From Streptomyces globisporus (lineage in GTDB: Bacteria; Actinomycetota; Actinomycetes; Streptomycetales; Streptomycetaceae): a stretch of 37,850 bases of DNA. The notes beneath the pieces were generated by a model, which saw nothing but the letters and a program-made list of their open reading frames with translations, searched no databases and had not been told where the DNA came from. This document shows, one piece after another, positions 17,125 to 25,419 of the stretch. The stretch lies in contig NZ_QWFA01000114.1 of NCBI RefSeq assembly GCF_003501885.1, positions 1 through 37,850 of the forward strand. Reading direction: 5' to 3'. How positions within the stretch are numbered: position 1 is the first letter of the stretch; every line of letters begins with the position of its first letter. A program made the translations under genes and the position numbers.

Positions 17125-18201
17125 ATGAGCCGCACCTCAAAGGACACCGAACTCGCCCGCAGACTGAGCCGCCGCAACATCCTCGGTGTCGCCGCCGGAG
17201 CCACCGCCGCCACGATCATCGGCACCGCGAGCGCCCAGGCAGTCGGCCGGGGCCAGGGCCACGGGAACGGCCACGACCACGGCCATGGGCACGGCCACGG
17301 CAAGGGCAAGCCCGTCCTGCCCCCCGGCCGCCTCGGCATCCAGCTCTACAGCCTCCGCGACCAGATCTCCACGCTGGGCTTCGCGCCGGTCTTCGCCGAA
17401 CTGGAGAAGTACGGCTACGACGAGATCGAACTCGCGGGTTACACCCAGGGCTCGGCCGGCCCCATCACCCTGGACCGGCTCAAGCGGCTGGCCCGGGACC
17501 ACGGCCTCAACCCGATCGGCAGCCACGTCGGCTACTACGACGACAACAACCCCGGTGCGTACACCTTCGCCCAGAACCTGGAGAAGGTCCTCGACGACGC
17601 CCAGGCGCTCGGCCTCAAGCACATCGGCACGGCCTCGGGACCGTTCCGCTACGGCTCCACGGTGGACGGCTGGAAACGCGCGGCCGACGACTTCAACAAG
17701 TACGGCGCCGCCGCCCGCAAGCGGGGCATGAAGTTCTACCAGCACAACCACGCGGAGGAGTTCTCCTTCGCGACCGACAGGCCGAACGTCCGCCTCTACG
17801 ACGTCCTGCTCGCCGAGACCGACCCGGACCTCGTCTACCTGGAGATGGACATCTACTGGGCGTACTGCGCCCAGTTCCGCTTCAGCAAGCGCGTGGACGG
17901 CACCGCGGCCCCGCTCGACCCGCTGAAGTACGTTCTGAAGCACCCGAACCGCTACCCGCTCTTCCATGTGAAGGACGGGGTCCGCGACGAGACGACCCGT
18001 GACGGCTACCGCATGTCGGACGTGGGCGACGGGGACATCGACTACAAGGCGTTCCTGTCCAAGGTCACCCAGCGCACCCACCACGGCCGGAGCTACCACC
18101 ACTGGCAGGCCGAGCACGACAACCCGGTCGAGTCGCTCGCCTTCGCCCGCAAGTCCAGCGAGCATTTGCACTCGCTGCGCGAGGGCCGCTGCGGCGACTG
18201 A
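17125..18201 (+). CDS. Tat-exported sugar phosphate isomerase/epimerase-like TIM barrel with a His-rich linker
   Basis: A 358-residue protein. A twin-arginine signal SRRNILG with the hydrophobic stretch VAAGATAATIIGTASAQA ends at an AxA site near residue 39. Next is a low-complexity linker of alternating His and Gly (residues about 42-59), a possible metal-acquisition tract. The mature part is a xylose-isomerase-like barrel starting RLGIQLYSLRDQI. Candidate metal ligands are KFYQHNHAEE, YLEMDIYW, FHVKDGVR and the Glu of WQAEHDNP. The start at 17125 has AAGGGAGA 8 bases upstream. The family includes secreted enzymes acting on keto-sugars. It may act outside the cell with the secreted ThuA/DUF1080 protein (5564), or finish the ebo product; both are inference. 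Confidence 0.92.
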   Translation: MSRTSKDTELARRLSRRNILGVAAGATAATIIGTASAQAVGRGQGHGNGHDHGHGHGHGKGKPVLPPGRLGIQLYSLRDQISTLGFAPVFAELEKYGYDEIELAGYTQGSAGPITLDRLKRLARDHGLNPIGSHVGYYDDNNPGAYTFAQNLEKVLDDAQALGLKHIGTASGPFRYGSTVDGWKRAADDFNKYGAAARKRGMKFYQHNHAEEFSFATDRPNVRLYDVLLAETDPDLVYLEMDIYWAYCAQFRFSKRVDGTAAPLDPLKYVLKHPNRYPLFHVKDGVRDETTRDGYRMSDVGDGDIDYKAFLSKVTQRTHHGRSYHHWQAEHDNPVESLAFARKSSEHLHSLREGRCGD

Positions 18202-18208
18202 CGCACGA

Positions 18209-18245
18209 GGCCCGGCCCACCGGAGAGATCCCAGCGGGCCGGGCC
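18209..18245. terminator. Bidirectional terminator between convergent genes
   Basis: A perfect 10-bp repeat (GGCCCGGCCC at 18209-18218, GGGCCGGGCC at 18236-18245) with a 17-nt loop sits between the TIM-barrel stop (18201) and the DUF2254 stop on the other strand (18267). It suits termination of both convergent transcripts. Confidence 0.75.
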
Positions 18246-18266
18246 GCACCGCGCACGTTTCTCCCC

Positions 18267-19571
18267 TTACCCGATGCCCTGCCGGTCCGGAAGGAGGGCG
18301 AACGCGCGGTCGGCGGCCACCGGAACCGCCCGCTCCATCGTCTGGACGAGCAGCTCACGATGTCTGGCCAGAGATGTCCTCCGTTCCTCGGGAACGATCA
18401 CCAGCAGATCGTCGAGTCCGGCCATGAGCCGCCGTGTGACCTGAGGGCTGCCGGTGACACACCAGCGGATCTCCTCGAAGGCGAGATCCACCAGGTCGTC
18501 CCAGCCCGGACCGTCCTGCACGAGCCGCACCCGCCCGGCCCGGTCCCGGTGATACACGGTGCCGAGCGGCAGATGCGCCACGGCCGCGAGGAACTGCACG
18601 ATCCGGTCCAGGCACTGCACAGCGGTGGTCGGATCGTTCACGGACGTGGAGAGCGCCCGCAGCGCGATGTCCACGAGCTGACGCAGCCCGAACGCCAGGT
18701 CCTGGTGCAGCGTGCGCTCCACCGATACGGAGACGGCGTACCGCAGCCGGAGGCGGGGCGGCACGGCCCCGCCGTGAACGGCGAGCATCGGCGTCCCCGG
18801 CACGACGAAGTCCCCGATCCGGGGGATGACCCGCAACACCACACCATGCCGCCGCGCGGCCCGGACCAGCCGCGCCGTGTTCACGTCCCGGAGCACCCCG
18901 GCCCGCCCCTCATACACGACGCGCGCCGTCTCGGGCCCCACCTCGTCGTCCCCCTGAGGCCCCCGCGGCATCCTGCCGAGAACCCGGAACGAGTCCCGCG
19001 CGATCCGGTCGACGACCGGCCCCACCTGCATCAGCCGCAGCGTCGAGCTCACGTAGACGACGAAGAGCAGCAGACTCGTCCCGACGAGCACCAGCATCAG
19101 CAGGCTCTGGACCAGCGGTACCGACACCACCCGGCGCGGGTCCGTCTCGCTCTCGTACGAGGAGAGCACCAGCAGCGACACGAGGAACGTCGCCAGGAAC
19201 ACCGTCATCGTGAGCTTGCTGATCCGGCTCCTGACGAAGATCCGCACCACGCGGGGGGTGAGCTGACCGCCGGCCATCTGCACCGCGACCAGCGAGATGC
19301 TGAAGACGACACCGATGAAGGTCATCATCGCCGAGCTGACGGCGGTCACCACGGCCTTCGTGTCCTGGGAGAACCCGATGAGATCCCCCAGCTCGTCGTA
19401 GGCCTCCTCCTGCTGGAACAGCCGGACGATCGCCTCGTCGAGTTCGGTGGCGACGAACCACAGGACGAACACGCAGACGAACCCCATGGTCGGGGCGAAC
19501 CAGAACGTGTCGCGCAGATGCTCGCGCAGAGGGGACAGCGGGCGGGGCCGGCGGTAGCCGCGATCACTCAT
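18267..19571 (-). CDS. DUF2254 membrane protein
   Basis: A 434-residue predicted membrane protein. Hydrophobic segments are FWFAPTMGFVCVFVLWFVATEL, a segment around MMTFIGVVFSISLVAVQMAGG, LTMTVFLATFLVSLLVLSSY and a fourth around LLMLVLVGTSLLLFVVYVSS. The middle holds the family-typical QLTPRVVRIF and the later STSVNDPTTAVQCLDRI. A soluble C-terminal half carries an unknown function. I took the ATG at 19571 (MSDRGYRRPRP), which matches the usual family N-terminus; the open frame extends to 19697 with a low-complexity tail and no clear ribosome site is visible for either. It is transcribed away from tRNA-Leu and toward the preceding operon, and is not linked to the ebo genes. Confidence 0.88.
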   Translation of the reverse strand: MSDRGYRRPRPLSPLREHLRDTFWFAPTMGFVCVFVLWFVATELDEAIVRLFQQEEAYDELGDLIGFSQDTKAVVTAVSSAMMTFIGVVFSISLVAVQMAGGQLTPRVVRIFVRSRISKLTMTVFLATFLVSLLVLSSYESETDPRRVVSVPLVQSLLMLVLVGTSLLLFVVYVSSTLRLMQVGPVVDRIARDSFRVLGRMPRGPQGDDEVGPETARVVYEGRAGVLRDVNTARLVRAARRHGVVLRVIPRIGDFVVPGTPMLAVHGGAVPPRLRLRYAVSVSVERTLHQDLAFGLRQLVDIALRALSTSVNDPTTAVQCLDRIVQFLAAVAHLPLGTVYHRDRAGRVRLVQDGPGWDDLVDLAFEEIRWCVTGSPQVTRRLMAGLDDLLVIVPEERRTSLARHRELLVQTMERAVPVAADRAFALLPDRQGIG

Positions 19572-19735
19572 GAACGCGAAGGTAGCCCCGCGACCTCCGC
19601 GGACCGGGGAGGCCGACCGCCCACCTGCCCGCCGCACCGCACTGACCACCGGATATGCGGGTGAAGGGCACGCCGAACCCCTGGTATTGTTTTCCATGTC
19701 GCCGCGGGGAACACACCGCGAACGACAGACACCTT

Positions 19736-19823
19736 GTCCGGGTGGCGGAATGGCAGACGCGCTAGCTTGAGGTGCTAGTGCCCTTTATCGGGCGTGGGGG
19801 TTCAAGTCCCCCCTCGGACACCA
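19736..19823 (+). tRNA. tRNA-Leu (anticodon GAG)
   Basis: The acceptor stem GTCCGGG (19736-19742) pairs with CTCGGAC (19813-19819), with one G-U pair, followed by discriminator A and an encoded CCA. The anticodon stem CTAGC/GCTAG encloses the loop TTGAGGT with anticodon GAG. A long variable arm (GCCC-TTTATC-GGGC) marks it as a class II leucine tRNA, and the T arm GGGGG-TTCAAGT-CCCCC is perfect. A weak promoter candidate (GTGAAG, 18 bases, TATTGT ending near 19689) lies upstream. tRNA 3' ends are common integration sites; the region that follows is rich in broken genes, but I found no repeated copy of the 3' end in the window. Confidence 0.95.
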
Positions 19824-19858
19824 GCAAGGGACGTTCACGAGATCGTCCCGAAGCGTTC

Positions 19859-19899
19859 ACGAATTACCGGTCGAGTCATGTGACTCGCCGGTATTTCGT
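19859..19899. terminator. Long imperfect palindrome downstream of tRNA-Leu
   Basis: Positions 19859-19878 pair with 19881-19899, with one mismatch and one bulged base; the inner half CGAGTCA/TGACTCG is perfect. It lies 36 bases after the tRNA and is followed by TTTCGTCGTTTCT. It probably terminates the tRNA transcript. The near-absence of a loop also fits a protein-binding palindrome. Confidence 0.55.
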
Positions 19900-19990
19900 C
19901 GTTTCTGGGGCCTTGAGCCTCGTGATCGGCCCGGTGAGGGGGTGGGGCGGTGGCGGTCCAGGTACTGCGCCTCTCACCTGCGGAAACAGG

Positions 19991-20031
19991 ACATGCCTGC
20001 GCCACGGCTGGTAGCCGTGGCGCAGGCATGT
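19991..20031. terminator. Perfect 19-bp palindromic hairpin
   Basis: Arm 19991-20009 and arm 20013-20031 are perfect reverse complements with a GGT loop. On the + strand the hairpin runs directly into GGGGTTTT. It lies 37 bases past the stop of the minus-strand transposase-like remnant and downstream of the tRNA, so it could end transcription from either side. It may also be an end structure of the lost mobile element. Confidence 0.6.
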
Positions 20032-20067
20032 GGGGTTTTCAGGGGGGCGGAGCGCGGCGGAGGTGTG

Positions 20068-20490
20068 TCACTCGCGTGGCGGAGGCTCGACCTGCTCGGT
20101 CGGAAGCGGTCGCGCCAGGGGCGGGTCGGAGGGCTCACCGGGTTGGGTTGCGGCGCTCCGCGTGCCGGCTTCGCGGGGCTGGATGCCCTGATCGCGGAGG
20201 AACCGTCGGATGGCCCTGAGGTTCGTCACGAAGATGATGACGGCATTGAGCAGGGTCTGCGCGACGCGTCCGTGCGGCAGGCGGAGCTGGGGATTGTCGA
20301 TGCTGTCGAGCGCGGACTTCTTGAGGTTGCCGTTGCCGCCCTCGTTCTGACTGCGCAGTCCGGACCAGGCTTCCTGCCACAGAGGGGTGAACAGGGGGGG
20401 TGCTTCTGCCGCAACCTGGCCGACACGGTGCCCGAGGCGGTGACACCTCCCGGTTGCCCTCCCACCTCGCCGCTGCCGCGCTGACGGTCC
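20068..20490 (-). pseudogene. Transposase-like C-terminal remnant, frameshifted
   Basis: Read on the - strand, the clearest part is LRSQNEGGNGNLKKSALDS ... GRVAQTLLNAVIIFVTNLRAI, followed by FLRDQG and a charged tail to the stop at 20068. The Glu-Gly-x-Asn-Gly-x-Leu-Lys pattern and the AQTLL helix resemble the C-terminal end of DDE-type transposase-like proteins common in Streptomyces; this is recognition from memory, without an alignment. The upstream portion (GGVTASGTVSARLRQKHPP) continues in another frame. The change of frame falls at a run of seven G (20394-20400). The N-terminal catalytic part is missing. I consider it a dead fragment. Confidence 0.5.
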
Positions 20491-20499
20491 ACATCGCGC

Positions 20500-20914
20500 C
20501 CGGGCGGGCTTGCGGGAAGGCCGCGGGGACCGGGCATGAAGGACCGGGGCCTCGCATGCAAGTTGCCGCGGGTTGCCGCCACGGAGGACCGTGAGCGGTA
20601 GTGCCGCGAACGCGGGTACTGCGGTCGCGATCGAGCGGTTCCTGGCTTTCTCGCACGTCACTGTGACCGCGCACAGGCACCGATCTCCTCGTACGCGGCA
20701 CCGCCGTCCACCAACTCACGCACCTGCTCGACCCGGTCGTCGCGTTCAGCCTCCTCCATCTCCGCCGCGCGGACGCGTGGCCCGAAACCGTGCAGGGCCG
20801 AGCGGGGTACGCGACGCCCCCTGGCAGGCGAAGGTGGTTTCGCTCGGCCGCAGTTGGCCCCTCTCGGCAGTTGATAGCGTGTGTGTGGCGGAGCACACAC
20901 AGGCTGGGGGCAGC
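20500..20914. other. Gene-poor stretch upstream of the DUF262 gene
   Basis: No convincing gene. Minus-strand frames give only short fragments; one ending at 20658 contains an acidic, possibly coiled-coil stretch (VRAAEMEEAERDDRVEQVRE) that could be a remnant of a lost gene. The last 60 bases should carry the DUF262 promoter; TTGGCC near 20852 and GATAGCG near 20873 are weak candidates. Confidence 0.4.
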
Positions 20915-22840
20915 ATGGGGCTGGCAAACCAAAAGATCGCTTCTCAAATCGAGGACCTGTTGCAGGGCAAGGTCGTCATCCCCTCCATCCAGCGCGACTT
21001 CGTCTGGATGAGGCCCGACGTACGCGATCTCTTCGACTCCCTCTACCGGGGCTACCCCGTCGGTGCCCTGCTGTTGTGGAAGACCAATCTGACCGTCCCC
21101 TTCAAGACGGCTGCCGTCGTCCAGGCCGACAAGTCGGCGCACCAGCCTCTCTATCTCCTGGACGGGCAACAGCGGTTGACCTCCCTGGCCTGGGTGTACC
21201 GGCCGGAGTCAAAGGCGGACGGCCGGCTGATCGACCTGCGCTTCGATGTGCGCACCGAGGAGTTCGTCAACCCGAGCGCGATCCAGAGCAAGGACCCGCT
21301 CCTGTTCCGTGTTTCCACCTTGCTGCAGGAGAACGTGCAGTACCACGAGGTGCTCAGAGAGGCCGGGATCGATTACTCCGCCCCGCAGTTCGGCGCATGG
21401 ATGCAGCGCTTGCAGAAGGTGCACGACATCCGTAAGCAGGAGATCGCCGTCATCACCTACGAGTCCGACGACTACGAGGAAGTCGCCGAACTTTTCGCCC
21501 GGTTGAACAAGGGCGGTCGAAGGCTGTCCAAGGGTGACCTCGTCTACAGCGCCATCGCGGCGCGGTGGTCCGACGGCCTGGACACCATGGACGCCTTCCA
21601 CCAGGAGCTGCAGGACAGCAACTTCGCCCTGAACAGGGAAGCCGTCCTGCGTCTCACGAGCCTCCTCGCGGGAACCGGCGCTCATCACATCAAGCTCATC
21701 GGGGCGGACATGGACGAAGCCGCGCTGAAGGAGGCCTGGCACGCCACCGAGAGGGCGCTGCGCTTCGCCATCGACTTCCTGAAGGGCGAGTGCGCGATCC
21801 CCCGGTCCGAGGTCCTCTCATCACCGAACGTCACCATCGTTCCCGCCCTGCTGCTGCACCACCGGGACGGCAAGCTGCGTCCGGGGGAGGCTCAGCTACT
21901 GCGTCGCTGGGTGTACACGGCGACGGCGTTCAGTCACTACTCGCTGCAGGTCGAGGGCAAACTCGACTCGGAGGCAAGGCTGATCAAATCGCGTGAGGGA
22001 GAGGGCCTGTTCGCGGAACTCATTCGCCGTGCCTCCGGCACCCGGTCCCGGGACAGCGCCCTCCACCCGAGGGACCTGGAGCAGAAGTACTCCACGCATC
22101 CCTTCTTCAAACTGCTCTATATCGCCGCGTTGCGGGGCACGGCGCGGGACTGGGCGACCAACATCGCCATCAGCGACCAGCCGATGAATAGCGGCGCCAA
22201 GATCGAATTCCATCACGTCTTCCCGCGCGCCCGAGTCCAGGGGACATACGCGAAAGAGGAGTGGAACAGCCTCGCCAACCTTGCCTTCGTCACCGGTCAG
22301 ACGAACAAGATGATCTCCTCCGGGCTGCCCGTCGACTACATGGCGGGGATCGCGCCGGAGCGCCTGGCCGAACAGTGGATCCCCGGCGACCCAGAGCTGC
22401 GGTCCCTGGACCGCTTCCCCGACTTCCTGGCCGCACGCCGGAGTCTGCTGGCCAACGTCCTCAACGAGTTGCTCGGTCTTCCCAGCTACGACGCACAGGT
22501 CATCCCCCGGGACATCGACGAGCTGCCTGGCGACGAGCAGCTGATCGTGGAGGGCCCGACCGCACCCACGCTCGTCGGGGCAGAGGTCCAAGAACTTCGC
22601 ACGAAGCGCGGTGTCGAGATCCACGCGGTCTACGAAGGCCAGCGCGTCGACGCCTACTACGATCCCCTGTCGCGCGTCGTGAGGATCCCCTCCGGTCCGG
22701 GACGAGGCGAGTACGAGACTCCCAGCGGGGCGGCGGTCGCCGTGGTCCACGCCCTGAACCCGCACGTAAATCCGAATCGGAACGGATGGAACTTCTGGAC
22801 CGTCACCGCAACGGAACGGTTGTTGCAGAGCGTTCGGTAG
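20915..22840 (+). CDS. DUF262 / HNH (DUF1524-like) / RAMA-domain protein, probable phage-defence nuclease
   Basis: A 641-residue soluble protein. The N-terminal DUF262 (ParB/Srx-like) domain shows IPSIQRDFVW (22-31) and LLDGQQRLTSLAW (about 79-91), the DGQQR nucleotide-binding and hydrolysis motif. Near residues 431-467, EFHHVFPRARV followed by NSLANLAFVTGQTNKMIS is a DUF1524/HNH nuclease core (HH, then Asn). The last 75 residues (VDAYYDPLSRVVRIPSG, then ETPSGAAVAV and NGWNFWTV) match the RAMA/DUF4357-like domain found in restriction and methylase-linked proteins. GmrSD, BrxU and SspE share the DUF262-HNH core and cleave modified or phosphorothioate-sensed phage DNA. No ssp, dnd or pgl genes are visible, so this appears to be a stand-alone type IV-like enzyme. 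ATG 20915 is preceded by a weak CTGGGGG. Confidence 0.88.
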   Translation: MGLANQKIASQIEDLLQGKVVIPSIQRDFVWMRPDVRDLFDSLYRGYPVGALLLWKTNLTVPFKTAAVVQADKSAHQPLYLLDGQQRLTSLAWVYRPESKADGRLIDLRFDVRTEEFVNPSAIQSKDPLLFRVSTLLQENVQYHEVLREAGIDYSAPQFGAWMQRLQKVHDIRKQEIAVITYESDDYEEVAELFARLNKGGRRLSKGDLVYSAIAARWSDGLDTMDAFHQELQDSNFALNREAVLRLTSLLAGTGAHHIKLIGADMDEAALKEAWHATERALRFAIDFLKGECAIPRSEVLSSPNVTIVPALLLHHRDGKLRPGEAQLLRRWVYTATAFSHYSLQVEGKLDSEARLIKSREGEGLFAELIRRASGTRSRDSALHPRDLEQKYSTHPFFKLLYIAALRGTARDWATNIAISDQPMNSGAKIEFHHVFPRARVQGTYAKEEWNSLANLAFVTGQTNKMISSGLPVDYMAGIAPERLAEQWIPGDPELRSLDRFPDFLAARRSLLANVLNELLGLPSYDAQVIPRDIDELPGDEQLIVEGPTAPTLVGAEVQELRTKRGVEIHAVYEGQRVDAYYDPLSRVVRIPSGPGRGEYETPSGAAVAVVHALNPHVNPNRNGWNFWTVTATERLLQSVR

Positions 22841-22862
22841 TGAACGGCCCCTCCATTCGCCT

Positions 22863-22903
22863 ACCTACGTCGGGCCTCCGCGCTCGTGAGGTTTGACGTA
22901 GGT
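22863..22903. terminator. Terminator between convergent genes
   Basis: ACCTACGTC (22863-22871) and GACGTAGGT (22895-22903) form a perfect 9-bp stem with a 23-nt loop. It overlaps the last codons of the minus-strand gene and starts 22 bases past the DUF262 stop, so it can serve both. Confidence 0.6.
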
Positions 22904-24121
22904 GTGTCCCTTCGGCAGCTGATGGGTCCCGGTCAGTCCGGCGCTGCGGTGAGCTTCGGCGTACGCGGCCTGGGCCGTAACGCTGGCCTGTTTGCCCAGG
23001 TGCTCGATCTTCATCAGGTGCCCCGCGACGCCGTGCTGTGAAGAGGCGCTCGGCAGGTGTACGACCCGCTGCTTCTTCGGCTTGGGCAATACGAAGGGCG
23101 TGTAGCAGACGAGGCGGACCGTTCTCTCGCCCGGACGGGCCGGAAAGTGAAGAACGCCGTCGGCCGCACAGCTTCCTGTTTCCCAGGTGAGGCGGCTTCG
23201 GTTGATGAGCCCGTTCACCGAAGCGCGGATCGCGTCGCTCGAGTACTGGTGGGACGTGCCACGGCTTCGAACGCCGCGGATCAGGTTCTCCACCGGCAGA
23301 AGCGCGCTGCCCGCCTCGTCGAGATAGCCGAGTTTGCGGATTGTCTCCTGCACCAGCACATCGAGCGAGACACCGATGCCCGCTGGGCTGTGGGCCAGGC
23401 TCATCGGGAGTTCACGGGCGATGATCCGGGGGTCGTACGCGTAAGAGAACCGTTTCGACCCGATGAAGACGGGACGTTCCAGTGGGGTGAGAGACAGACG
23501 CAGCCGGCTGCGGTCCAGTTTGGCCGTGATCCGGGTGCCGGGCATGAGTTCCGCGCCCGGCCACCGGATCCCTCGGAGGTGCTCTTTGGTGACCTTCTTG
23601 CGGAGCGAATCCAGTAACACTGTCGGGAAGCCGCGGCCGTGGTCAAGGTGCACGACTTTGGCCGTCCGGATCCGACGTGCGGCCTGCGAGGGGAGCGGAC
23701 ACTGCCCGTGCTCCACGTGATGTCGGCGGATCACGAACGTCCACTGTAGTTCGGAGGCCGTCTCGACTACGTCATGGGGTTGACCCGGGTCCGGTTGCCG
23801 GATCAGTACCGTCTGGTCGAGTCTGGAGGTCGCTGCACCTTCTGCACCGTCAGGAGCCGAGGCAGTGCCGACGACCGGGGCATGAGGCTCATGCGTACTG
23901 GCCACGTTGGTGAGTCTATGAAGGTGGCAGTCCGCGCAGTGGGCGAGTTTCCTGCCCGCACTCGTGGTCTTGATGGCGACCACCGTGTCCTTGGTGGCCC
24001 TGCCGCATTGATGGCACGAGAACGAAATCGGTGCGGAAAGCTTCTGCAAGGTCCAGCGAACATGAGTACGTGTGCTCTGCAAGATCTCTGCACCCTGGAA
24101 GTGCGTTTCCTGAGCACTCAC
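22865..24121 (-). CDS. Unrecognised protein with an N-terminal zinc ribbon
   Basis: A 418-residue protein I cannot assign to a named family. The GTG start at 24121 has AAGGGGG 6 bases upstream; the open frame continues another 750 bases upstream without a better start. Four cysteines in two CxxC pairs (Cys36/Cys39 in FSCHQCGR and Cys62/Cys65 in AHCADCH) form a clear zinc ribbon. The middle is basic and beta-rich (RITAKLDRSRLRLSLTPLE). The C-terminal half has VNGLINRSRLTW, a His/Lys-rich stretch and ends LPKGHTYVKPHERG. There is no membrane segment. The basic character and zinc ribbon suggest nucleic-acid binding. It converges on the DUF262 gene with a 24-bp gap; a joint defence role is possible but unproven. 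Confidence 0.75.
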   Translation of the reverse strand: MSAQETHFQGAEILQSTRTHVRWTLQKLSAPISFSCHQCGRATKDTVVAIKTTSAGRKLAHCADCHLHRLTNVASTHEPHAPVVGTASAPDGAEGAATSRLDQTVLIRQPDPGQPHDVVETASELQWTFVIRRHHVEHGQCPLPSQAARRIRTAKVVHLDHGRGFPTVLLDSLRKKVTKEHLRGIRWPGAELMPGTRITAKLDRSRLRLSLTPLERPVFIGSKRFSYAYDPRIIARELPMSLAHSPAGIGVSLDVLVQETIRKLGYLDEAGSALLPVENLIRGVRSRGTSHQYSSDAIRASVNGLINRSRLTWETGSCAADGVLHFPARPGERTVRLVCYTPFVLPKPKKQRVVHLPSASSQHGVAGHLMKIEHLGKQASVTAQAAYAEAHRSAGLTGTHQLPKGHTYVKPHERGGPT

Positions 24122-24191
24122 GATCGGCCCCCTTGCCGCGCGAACTCCGCCGTGCCCCGCCTTGCCCCTCCGGTCGCGACGGTGCGCCACG

Positions 24192-24640
24192 TCAGCGTCG
24201 GCGGCGGAGGCGCCACGGGTGGCGATCGCCTTGTTCCGTGTCCGTGTCCTGTGCGGGACACGAAGCTCTGACGAAGAGTCTGCCTGACCCATGCCGGCAG
24301 AACCAGACAGTGAGGAACTCGCTCTGCACTCCTGCCTCCACCCAAAACGGACTGGGCTTGCCCGACCAGGAGACGTACAGGCTGTCACGGGCCCTTGTGC
24401 AGGCGACGAACAGCAGGCAGCGCTCCGACAGCATGTCCGTCTCGTGCTGCTTGGAGTCCACCTCGGGCGGTGTGACCGCCTTCGGGAACGGCAGCGCGTC
24501 CTCGGTGACGCCGATGACCGCGACGCAGCGGAACTGACGGACGGCGACATCGACGGCCTCGGGGTCGCAGCCCAGCTTGATGAACACCACGTCTGGGTCG
24601 GCTCGGAGAAATTCCGCAGCGCGGTCGCGGCCGCCTCCCT
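24192..24640 (-). pseudogene. C-terminal remnant of an SF1 (UvrD/Rep-like) helicase
   Basis: On the - strand the frame reads DRAAEFLRADPDVVFIKLGC, then RCVAVIGVTEDALPFPKAV and ERCLLFVACTRARDSLYVSW. The last stretch is helicase motif VI (V-A-x-T-R-A-R) of UvrD-like enzymes, and the first resembles the part just before motif V. The frame closes upstream near 24680, and no ATPase motifs (Walker A, DExQ) are found. The stop at 24192 lies 70 bases from the start of the zinc-ribbon gene. It is a truncated, non-functional relic. Confidence 0.7.
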
Positions 24641-24766
24641 CTTCGGCCGGATGAAGAAGGCGTCTCCACCCAGCTGCTCGACCTGTCCGACGCGGTTGTC
24701 ACCGTCCCCGCCAATGCCACGGGCGGCGCGCTGCCGCACCCGTGCCGCGGCAGCGAACGTCCCACC

Positions 24767-24799
24767 AGCAGGACCCCACTTCGCGTGGGGTCTTCTGCT
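24767..24799. terminator. Hairpin terminator with T-rich tail
   Basis: ACCCCAC (24773-24779) pairs with GTGGGGT (24785-24791) around the stable loop TTCGC. The stem extends outward through AGCAG and CTGCT with a bulge. On the + strand TCTTCTGCTTT follows. It sits downstream of the minus-strand membrane-protein gene (stop at 24856) and is probably its terminator. Confidence 0.65.
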
Positions 24800-24855
24800 T
24801 TGCCGGACCGGTGGCGTGCCCCGGTGGGCAGAGTCCGGATGCGCTGCGGAGCCAA

Positions 24856-25215
24856 TCACCCGATGGAGAACCACGCAGCCGCCGCCAGGACCAGAGGAAC
24901 CGGACAGGCCAGCGCTCCCAGCAGGAGACTGCGCGCGTCACCGGACATTCGCCGCACCGCCGGTGCCCGGCAGACCGCGACGAACATGCCCGCGCCGACG
25001 CACAGGACCGCGAAGCAGCACAGCAGAAGGCCGCCGACCGGCGCACCTGCCGCCGCTCCCCACAGCGCTGTCATCCCGACCAGGAAGCACAGCCAGGAGA
25101 CGGACAGCGACGTGAGCAGCCACAGCACCGCGGACAGCAGCACCACACCGGGGCGGCGAGGCGGAGGAGTGATGCGGGCCGGTCCGTAGAGCGCGTCATA
25201 GGTGCGAGAGTCCAT
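24856..25215 (-). CDS. Small membrane protein, hypothetical
   Basis: A 119-residue protein. After a short soluble N-terminus (MDSRTYDALYGPARITPPPRR) there are three or four hydrophobic helices: GVVLLSAVLWLLTSLSVSW, a short following segment, GGLLLCCFAVLCVGAGMFVAV and LLLGALACPVPLVLAAAAW. ATG 25215 has GAGGA 7 bases upstream; an in-frame ATG at 25266 lacks a ribosome site. I recognise no family. It lies between two helicase relics and is one of the few intact genes of this patch. Confidence 0.6.
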   Translation of the reverse strand: MDSRTYDALYGPARITPPPRRPGVVLLSAVLWLLTSLSVSWLCFLVGMTALWGAAAGAPVGGLLLCCFAVLCVGAGMFVAVCRAPAVRRMSGDARSLLLGALACPVPLVLAAAAWFSIG

Positions 25216-25419
25216 GCCCTGATCCTCACCGGTTCGCCCCCGCCGGACATGAGACGGATGACTCAACCGAGCGTGGCCCCGTACTCACTCCAATGGCGAC
25301 GACGCCGTGCCCGAGCTGCCGACGACCGGTGAGTGGGCCCCGGCTCCGAGCGAGCCTCCGGTGCCGGTCATTCGCCGTCCGGTGGCCAGGCCGCGCCCGG
25401 TCACGATGGTGGTCGAACT

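Noticed and set aside
17271..17312. His/Gly-coding repeat as a CRISPR or satellite repeat
   Set aside because: The short GGCCACGG-like repeats lie within a coding frame after a Tat signal and are explained by the His-Gly linker; there are no spacers.
18360..19664. Plus-strand open frame opposite DUF2254
   Set aside because: His/Pro/Arg/Gln-rich low-information text with no domain; the minus strand encodes a clear membrane protein.
19801..19823. Attachment-site duplication of the tRNA-Leu 3' end
   Set aside because: I looked for a second copy of the T-arm and acceptor sequence to the right and saw none, so no att site is claimed.
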